7,455 nucleotides of DNA from Candidatus Hydrogenedentota bacterium. Its GTDB lineage: Bacteria > Hydrogenedentota > Hydrogenedentia > Hydrogenedentales > CAITNO01. Below, one piece after another: positions 1-4,908 of the stretch (positions within the stretch are counted from its first letter, which is position 1; every line of letters starts with the position of its first letter). A program made the position numbers and the translations under genes. The notes beneath the pieces were generated by a model. That model did no database searches, was not told the origin of the DNA, and worked only from the letters and a program-made list of their open reading frames with translations. The DNA is taken from positions 1 to 7,455 of the forward strand of contig SKQZ01000300.1 in NCBI GenBank assembly GCA_007118765.1. The letters are read 5' to 3'.

Positions 1-1096
1 CTACCCCTTCGGGGATATGGATAAGTTGTCTGTCCGGGCCCATGGCCGCGACGGGCTCGCATACCGTGCCATCGTTGGACGTGAACACGACGCGTTTTTG
101 CAGCCACCGCGCAAAGATGCGGTTCCGGGTAAGTTCCGGTACAGCCCCGGCGCCGTAAAGCACACCAAGCAAGCGGTTGTTTTCGACCACCCACCCCAAC
201 GCGACAATATAGCGGTCTTCCGGCCCTGCATGGGTCAGCAACGGTTGCTTCGATTCAAAGGTTTTGCCATCATCCGACAAGGCATACCACAAACCCTCAC
301 GGTTGAAATGCAAGCCCATAAGCCAGCAATACCCGTCCTCCGCATCAAAACGTTTTACGTCGTTTACCACCAAATCACATTCCAAGGCAACGCCTTGATA
401 CTCAAAGTGTTTGCCGTCTGTGCTCGTGGCGCGGAAAACCCGTCCGAAATCTTTGAAGTTGTTAAAAAACAAATGGAGCGTTTCCCCCTCTCGAAAAATT
501 ACGTTCATGCCGTTAATATCTGCATCATCATAATCGGGATATCCCGCGATGGTTATGATGTCGCTGTAATCCGCCGGATACGGCGCTTCCTGCCCGTTCC
601 ACGTAATGCCGTCCGGGCTGGTGAAATAGGCGGGCTTGTTTCGATCATTCTTATCGGGATACACCGTACACATCATTTCAAAGCCGCCTTCCGGCGTTGC
701 CAGTGCATTTACATTACAGACATGGCGAAACACCCCATTCTCGATTACCGTTTCGCGGGCGCCAAAGTCTATAAAATCTTTTGTGTGTACGCTGTATATC
801 CAGTCATAGCCCACATCAATGCCATCCCATGCCCCGTAAAAGAGCCGCCAGCCATCATCAACGCGCACTGCGGACGGTGCATAGATGTTTCTGTACACGC
901 CTGACTGCCGCGGCGCCAGCAGCGGGTGACGGAAATCCTTAACCAAATGAAAGGCGCCTTCACGCCACAACGCGACATCAAACGCTCCCGCGCCCACACC
1001 GTGAATTTCGATGTGTCCTGTTTCGGCCTGTCCCGGGATTTGTTCAAACATCAGCGCACCCGTTCCGGCGGCAAGACATAAAATCAGAAGAGCCAT
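1..1096 (-). CDS. Secreted five-bladed beta-propeller protein, glycosidase-like (3' part missing)
   Basis: This frame starts with ATG at 1096 and stays open for 365 codons to the left edge, so the C-terminus is outside the window. An in-frame stop lies a short way upstream, and AAAGGA sits 7 bases before the ATG, which supports this start. Residues 2-16 are hydrophobic and look like a short signal peptide, possibly cut after GQA (about residue 24); there is no positive charge before the core, which is unusual. The rest resembles the GH43/GH32-like beta-propeller fold, with recurring blade-type strands: YAPSAVRVDDGWRLFYGAWD (72-91), YFTSPDGITW (157-166), RATSTDGKHFE (222-232) and YALSDDGKTFE (271-281). 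A segment near 309-332 (LLGVLYGAGAVP then NRIFARWLQ) is the kind seen in uncharacterised secreted propeller proteins. A carbohydrate-active role is inferred from fold only; catalytic acids and substrate cannot be assigned. It lies downstream of the response regulator on the same strand. Confidence 0.8.
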   Translation of the reverse strand, partial: MALLILCLAAGTGALMFEQIPGQAETGHIEIHGVGAGAFDVALWREGAFHLVKDFRHPLLAPRQSGVYRNIYAPSAVRVDDGWRLFYGAWDGIDVGYDWIYSVHTKDFIDFGARETVIENGVFRHVCNVNALATPEGGFEMMCTVYPDKNDRNKPAYFTSPDGITWNGQEAPYPADYSDIITIAGYPDYDDADINGMNVIFREGETLHLFFNNFKDFGRVFRATSTDGKHFEYQGVALECDLVVNDVKRFDAEDGYCWLMGLHFNREGLWYALSDDGKTFESKQPLLTHAGPEDRYIVALGWVVENNRLLGVLYGAGAVPELTRNRIFARWLQKRVVFTSNDGTVCEPVAAMGPDRQLIHIPEGV

Positions 1097-1186
1097 CCGA
1101 CTGTCCTTTCCTATTGCTTTTGGATTCGTTGATACTCACAACGCGACTTCATATTTCTGTTGTGTCCGCCCTTCTCCAAGCGCCTT
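1097..1186 (-). other. Intergenic gap between response regulator and beta-propeller gene
   Basis: This 90-base spacer holds no gene. I looked for a terminator and found only weak stems (CGTTG/CAACG around a 7-base loop) with no T-run, so read-through from the upstream operon is possible. No good sigma-70 promoter and no GG-N10-GC sigma-54 element was found on the minus strand. The only clear element is the ribosome binding site at its downstream end. Confidence 0.5.
1104..1109 (-). promoter_or_regulatory. Ribosome binding site of the beta-propeller gene
   Basis: AAAGGA, read on the minus strand, lies 7 bases before the ATG at 1096. It decides the start of a gene that has no stop codon in the window. 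Confidence 0.7.
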
Positions 1187-2494
1187 TCACGCATCATCGT
1201 CCTCGGCATAAGCGCGCAGTTTATAGATGAGACTGCGGCGACTGATGCCCAAAAGTTTTGCGGCCTGTGTTTTGTTGTTTCCCGTTTTTTCCAAGGCTTC
1301 AAAAATGGCCTGCCGTTCGATGGCGGCCATGTCGCCAATCAGTACGGAATTGCGCTTGGCCTTGGGCGACACCGTCCGCAGCGTTGGAGGCAACACCTCC
1401 GGCAAGATACGCGCACCGTCGGCGAGTATGGCGGCGCGTTCGAGCACATTACGCAATTCACGAACGTTGCCGGGCCAGTCATGTGCTATTAGAAGCCGCT
1501 CGGCAGCGGGCGCCAGTTGTTTCCGGTGCGGCTTGAGGAAATGCGCTGCCAATGCGGGGATGTCTTCCGGGTGCTCACGCAATAGCGGCACAGTGATCGG
1601 AAATACGTTCAAGCGATAAAACAGATCTTCGCGGAATGTGCCCGCCTTGACCTCTTCCTCAATATCTCGATTGGTCGCGGCGATTACCCGGACATTCACC
1701 TGCTTGTCGCGCTGCCCGCCCACCGGTCGGAAGGCGCCGGACTCAAGGACACGCAGAAGTTTGGGTTGCAGCGCCAAGGGCATTTCGCCGACCTCGTCAA
1801 GGAACAAGGTGGCGCCGTCGGCCTGCGCAAAACGTCCTTCGCGAGCGGTATCCGCACCGGTGTATGCGCCGCGCTCATGCCCAAACAACTCGGCTTCAAT
1901 GAGGTTTTCGGGCAAGGCGCTGCAATCCAAGGTCACCAATGCCTTGTCAGCACGCCCGCTAGATTCATGAATGTAGCGCGCAATGATTTCCTTGCCCGCG
2001 CCACTCTCCCCCATAACAAGCACCGTGGCTTCCGTCGCGGCCACCTTTCGCGCCTGTCGAAACACAATGCGCATCGCCTCGCTTTGCGCCACCACATCCT
2101 TGGGCAACGACTCCGCCTCTTCGCTTTCAACACTTATGCCCAGCGTATCCTCAATAACCGTCACCAATTCATCCAAATCCACCGGCTTTTCAATGTAATC
2201 GCGCGCGCCCATCTTCATGGCGGCCACCGCGTCACGAACATCAATATAGGCCGTCAACAGAATAACCGGCACATCAGGGTGCGCCTCATGCAGCTGTGCC
2301 AACGCTTCAAGGCCCGACATATTTGGCATGCGCACATCCAACAACATCAAGTCGCATGTGCCGGCATGTTCCAGCGCCTCAGCGCCATCAGCACACAACA
2401 CCGGCTTGAATCCGGCATGTTCAAGCGCGTCGCCAAGCAATCGGCGCTGCGCGGATTCGTCATCCGCCACAACAATAACCGGTCTATGTCGCAT
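1187..2494 (-). CDS. NtrC-family sigma-54-dependent response regulator
   Basis: This 435-residue protein is a complete REC-AAA+-Fis activator. The receiver domain (about 4-118) has acidic residues D11-D12, phospho-acceptor D53 in LLDVRMPNMSG, T81 and K103. The AAA+ sigma-54 interaction domain (about 135-370) has Walker A GESGAGKE (162-169), the sigma-54 contact loop as GAYTGA (209-214), Walker B LFLDEVGE (230-237), sensor I around N275, arginine-finger candidates in FREDLFYRLNV (287-297), and sensor II WPGNVREL (340-347). A Fis-type helix-turn-helix (about 396-427, NNKTQAAKLLGISRRSLIYKL) ends the protein. Once phosphorylated by the adjacent kinase it should form a ring, hydrolyse ATP and open sigma-54 promoters. 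It starts at ATG 2494, 7 bases after AAGGAG, overlapping the kinase stop by 11 bases, which implies translational coupling. The subfamily resembles ZraR/AtoC/NtrC; the exact regulon is unknown. Confidence 0.97.
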   Translation of the reverse strand: MRHRPVIVVADDESAQRRLLGDALEHAGFKPVLCADGAEALEHAGTCDLMLLDVRMPNMSGLEALAQLHEAHPDVPVILLTAYIDVRDAVAAMKMGARDYIEKPVDLDELVTVIEDTLGISVESEEAESLPKDVVAQSEAMRIVFRQARKVAATEATVLVMGESGAGKEIIARYIHESSGRADKALVTLDCSALPENLIEAELFGHERGAYTGADTAREGRFAQADGATLFLDEVGEMPLALQPKLLRVLESGAFRPVGGQRDKQVNVRVIAATNRDIEEEVKAGTFREDLFYRLNVFPITVPLLREHPEDIPALAAHFLKPHRKQLAPAAERLLIAHDWPGNVRELRNVLERAAILADGARILPEVLPPTLRTVSPKAKRNSVLIGDMAAIERQAIFEALEKTGNNKTQAAKLLGISRRSLIYKLRAYAEDDDA

Positions 2495-3830
2495 CTTGCG
2501 GCTCCTTCAGGATAATGTCCGATATTTGCGCCGTAGTGCCTTCTCCGGGCGCGGAAGCAAACGTTAGTTGCCAGCCGTGGGCACGCACGATCTCTTCGGT
2601 CAACGCCAGTCCGAGGCCCACCCCTTCATCAAAGCGTGAGAAATAAGGCGTTGTGATGTGGGGCAGGTCTTCCGCGTCAATACCGATTCCGGTGTCCCGC
2701 ACAACAATACGTCCGTGATCATCATGGCGCTTGGCCTCCAAATACACCTCGCCGCCCTTCCTGCACGCCTTGAAGGCGTTTAACAAGAGGTTCAGCAATG
2801 CCCGGCGCAAGAGTTCGGCATCAGCCAGTACCACCAGTTTCTCCGCGTTCGTAGTCAACGTGATATTGCCGGCCGCAGCCTCGTCACGCAAAAGTGCTTC
2901 AAGGTCGGCAAAGAGCGATTGCGCGGCAACAGGCGCGGCGTCCGGTTCGATCGGTTTCGCGAAAGAGAGGAAGCTATCTATGCGCCCCGTTACGCGGTCT
3001 GTTTCGTCAATGATATCCGCCAGTCGTTTCCGCGTAGTCTTGTCCACATTAGTCTGGTCACGAATACCCTGGGCCATGCCGCGTATCAGCCCCAACGGGT
3101 TCTTGGTTTCATGGGCCAGCCCGGCGCCGAGCTGGGCAAGCATGGCCTGCCGGGAAGCCTGTTCTTTGGCCCCGGCAAGTTGGACATGCAGGTTCATCTG
3201 CCGCTCCCACAACAGAAACAACGCGGCAAACAACGCCGCACAGACGCCGCCAAGGCCAAGTATGGCAGTTACGTGTAAACGCAATACCGCCTGCGCCTCT
3301 TGCATCGGCGTTTTGTCAAGGGCCAATGTAAACGTGAACGGACCCGGCGGCAACGTTCTGCCGCCCGGCCCCGCACCCCTGCCCGGCCCAAGCCCCGCAC
3401 CGCGTGCTTGGGGATGACGCCACCCGCGACGGGGGGACAGGCTTTCCAGTTGATCTACCATACGCTGTACTTCGATATAGTCGTTTCGTTGCCGCGCATC
3501 TTCTGCGTCAACATATATGCCCAGCGCCATAATGGGTTCGTCGGCATCGCCTTCAAGACAAATGCCGCCCAACTGCGCCGAAACCATCAAACCCAGAAAC
3601 CAATCCTCCAAATGTTCCGGGTGATAGTTGGCGCCACGCAGATGCGCCCGCATCCCGTTTTCCGCCATATCCAGCAATAACGCGGCATACGTTTCCTGCC
3701 TTCTTTCCATTACCCGCGACTGACGAACATAGTAGCCGATTGCCGCAACAACCACCATCATAAACAACAGCGCCGCAACGGCTGCCGTCCGCTTATAGCC
3801 AATCTGTACTATGCCCTTGTCGTGATTCAT
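2484..3830 (-). CDS. Membrane-bound sensor histidine kinase, NtrB/ZraS-like
   Basis: I place the start at ATG 3830, giving 448 residues; a TTG at 3851 would add seven residues but would overlap folD. Residues 15-35 form a first membrane helix and about 186-208 a second, leaving a periplasmic sensor of about 150 residues. A short cytoplasmic linker leads to the dimerisation domain with phospho-acceptor H240 in GLAHETKNPLG (237-247). The HATPase_c domain follows: N-box NLLLNAF (347-353), G1 RDTGIGI (378-384), F-box near F397 and G2 EGVGLGLAL (402-410). The HETKNPL box and direct pairing with a sigma-54 activator fit the NtrB/AtoS/ZraS group. The sensor contains a Gly/Arg/Pro-rich stretch at about 134-164. 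The start is four bases after the folD stop and the stop overlaps the regulator start. It should autophosphorylate and pass phosphate to D53 of the regulator. The ligand is not evident. Confidence 0.96.
   Translation of the reverse strand: MNHDKGIVQIGYKRTAAVAALLFMMVVVAAIGYYVRQSRVMERRQETYAALLLDMAENGMRAHLRGANYHPEHLEDWFLGLMVSAQLGGICLEGDADEPIMALGIYVDAEDARQRNDYIEVQRMVDQLESLSPRRGWRHPQARGAGLGPGRGAGPGGRTLPPGPFTFTLALDKTPMQEAQAVLRLHVTAILGLGGVCAALFAALFLLWERQMNLHVQLAGAKEQASRQAMLAQLGAGLAHETKNPLGLIRGMAQGIRDQTNVDKTTRKRLADIIDETDRVTGRIDSFLSFAKPIEPDAAPVAAQSLFADLEALLRDEAAAGNITLTTNAEKLVVLADAELLRRALLNLLLNAFKACRKGGEVYLEAKRHDDHGRIVVRDTGIGIDAEDLPHITTPYFSRFDEGVGLGLALTEEIVRAHGWQLTFASAPGEGTTAQISDIILKEPQDAT
2502..2507 (-). 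promoter_or_regulatory. Ribosome binding site of the response regulator, inside the kinase gene
   Basis: AAGGAG, read on the minus strand, stands 7 bases before the ATG at 2494. It lies within the last codons of the kinase gene and overlaps its KEP codons, so regulator translation is likely coupled to kinase translation. Confidence 0.8.
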
Positions 3831-3834
3831 GGCC

Positions 3835-4734
3835 TTACCGCCTTTTGGCAATCAGCCGCGCCGCCTTTACCGTGTTCGTCATGAGCATTGCGATGGTCAT
3901 AGGGCCCACGCCACCGGGTACGGGCGTAATGGCCCGCGCTTTCTTGGCCACGCCCGCAAAAGCCACGTCGCCGATAAGCCGCGTGCCGCTTTTTTTGCCG
4001 GCATCGGGGATACGGTTCACGCCCACGTCAATGACCACGGCGCCCTCGCGCACCATGCGCGGTTTTATGAACTCCGGCACGCCCATGGCCGCCACCAGAA
4101 TATCGGCTTCGCGGGTATATTTGCCCATGTTGCGCGTCCGTGAATGACATACCGTCACAGTGGCGTTTGCCCCTTCGGCTTTTTGCATCAGCAATGCCGC
4201 CAACGGTTTCCCCACGATATTCGAGCGCCCCACAATGACCACATGCTTGCCCGCCGGATCATAGCCCGAGCGTTGCAGCAACGTATGACAACCAGCGGGG
4301 GTACAGGCAACAAAGCATTCTTCGCCGTTCAATAGCCGTCCCACATTGATGGGATGAAAGCCATCCACATCCTTCTCCGGCAAAATCGCTTCAAGGGCCC
4401 GTTTTTCGCTGATTTGTCCGGGGAGCGGCATTTGTACCAGGATCCCGTGCACAGCAGGATCATTATTCAGCTGGTCAATCAGCTTTAACAGCCGTTTCTC
4501 TGAGCACGACTTTGGCAGATTGTGGGCAAATGACGCGACACCCAAGTCCGCGCATGTGCGCCGTTTGGCCCGCACATACACTTGGCTCGCAGGGTCGTCC
4601 CCCACCAGAACCACAGCAAGACCGGGTACGATATCCTTCTTTTTCAGTGCGGCCACGTCGCCACGCACTTCCTCCAGAACCTGCTTTGATATCTTTTTTC
4701 CGTCAATAATCTTGGCGCTTCGCTTCCGTGTCAT
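3835..4734 (-). CDS. folD: Bifunctional methylenetetrahydrofolate dehydrogenase / methenyltetrahydrofolate cyclohydrolase
   Basis: FolD interconverts 5,10-methylene-, 5,10-methenyl- and 10-formyltetrahydrofolate in the cytoplasm, using NADP(H), to supply one-carbon units. From ATG 4734 it is 299 residues, a normal FolD length. Diagnostic motifs are present: the catalytic YVRAK with Tyr53 and Lys57, the pterin-pocket QMPLP (101-105), KDVDGFHP (121-128) with its conserved acidic residue, CTPAG (144-148), the Rossmann nucleotide loop VVIVGRSNIVGKP (165-177) and the C-terminal PGGVGPMT (273-280). A TTG at 4743 would be only two bases from the Shine-Dalgarno sequence, so the ATG 11 bases away is preferred although that spacing is a little long. 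It is the first gene of the unit and ends four bases before the histidine kinase. Its identity is secure; its placement ahead of a two-component system is probably incidental co-transcription. Confidence 0.98.
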   Translation of the reverse strand: MTRKRSAKIIDGKKISKQVLEEVRGDVAALKKKDIVPGLAVVLVGDDPASQVYVRAKRRTCADLGVASFAHNLPKSCSEKRLLKLIDQLNNDPAVHGILVQMPLPGQISEKRALEAILPEKDVDGFHPINVGRLLNGEECFVACTPAGCHTLLQRSGYDPAGKHVVIVGRSNIVGKPLAALLMQKAEGANATVTVCHSRTRNMGKYTREADILVAAMGVPEFIKPRMVREGAVVIDVGVNRIPDAGKKSGTRLIGDVAFAGVAKKARAITPVPGGVGPMTIAMLMTNTVKAARLIAKRR

Positions 4735-4745
4735 ACGCTGCAATG

Positions 4746-4752
4746 TCCTTCT
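4746..4752 (-). promoter_or_regulatory. Ribosome binding site of folD
   Basis: AGAAGGA, read on the minus strand, precedes folD. It is 11 bases from ATG 4734 and only two bases from the alternative TTG 4743, which is why the ATG was chosen. Confidence 0.65.
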
Positions 4753-4774
4753 GTTAATTTGCCCGGTTATCGGT

Positions 4775-4790
4775 CGCTATGACGCTATCA
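4775..4790 (-). repeat. Short direct repeat beside the folD -10 element, possible operator
   Basis: On the plus strand CGCTATGA is followed directly by CGCTATCA, two 8-base units differing at one position. They overlap the putative -10 and transcription start of folD, where a bound protein could act. They may be chance; no regulator family is suggested by the motif. Confidence 0.2.
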
Positions 4791-4795
4791 TAACA
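4787..4795 (-). promoter_or_regulatory. Candidate extended -10 promoter for the folD-kinase-regulator unit
   Basis: On the minus strand the sequence reads TGTTATGAT, a TG-N extension followed by TATGAT, matching the sigma-70 -10 consensus at five of six positions. No good -35 box lies at 16-18 bases upstream, which is tolerable for an extended -10 promoter. It would start transcription roughly 45 bases before the folD ATG. This is inferred from sequence only. Confidence 0.45.
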
Positions 4796-4894
4796 AAAAA
4801 GGCATTCACAGGAATATGACGGGAAAAAAATGAATGAAAAGCGCCGCATGTCGTCTTATTAAATGAAACTTGAATAACGCACAACTTACTGACA

Positions 4895-4900
4895 TAGGAG
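4895..4900 (+). promoter_or_regulatory. Ribosome binding site of the FecR-like envelope gene
   Basis: TAGGAG lies 8 bases before the ATG at 4909, a good Shine-Dalgarno match that fixes this start. Confidence 0.75.
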
Positions 4901-4908
4901 ATTACCCC

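Larger units (their letters stand above)
4735..4908. other. Divergent intergenic region between folD and the FecR-like gene
   Basis: This 174-base region separates two outward-facing genes and is visibly more AT-rich than the flanking genes, as expected for promoters. It contains the folD -10 candidate, a short direct repeat and the ribosome binding sites of both genes. For the rightward gene I see only poor sigma-70 matches (TTGAAT near 4870 with CATAGG 17 bases later). No believable sigma-54 -24/-12 element was found on either strand, and no structured leader or riboswitch is evident. Confidence 0.6.

Noticed and set aside
17..904. 295-codon open frame on the plus strand, opposite the beta-propeller gene
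   Set aside because: The minus-strand frame across the same bases gives a coherent propeller-like protein with start, ribosome binding site and signal peptide; the plus frame has no recognisable motif.
769..1047. 92-codon minus-strand frame inside the propeller gene
   Set aside because: It is an out-of-frame reading of the same strand; the frame from 1096 is longer, open to the edge and shows the domain signatures.
1766..2515. 249-codon plus-strand frame opposite the response regulator
   Set aside because: The minus strand encodes a complete regulator with all expected motifs, so this is an antisense shadow of its codon bias.
3831..3851. TTG at 3851 as the kinase start
   Set aside because: It would overlap the end of folD by 17 bases, has no suitable ribosome binding site, and ATG 3830 directly follows the folD stop.
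4772..4785. GG-N10-GC spacing as a possible sigma-54 promoter
   Set aside because: Only the invariant GG and GC fit; the surrounding bases do not resemble TGGCAC or TTGCA, and the match is at chance level for this length.
4870..4898. TTGAAT and CATAGG 17 bases apart as a sigma-70 promoter for the FecR-like gene
   Set aside because: The -10 matches at only about three of six positions and overlaps the ribosome binding site, leaving almost no leader.
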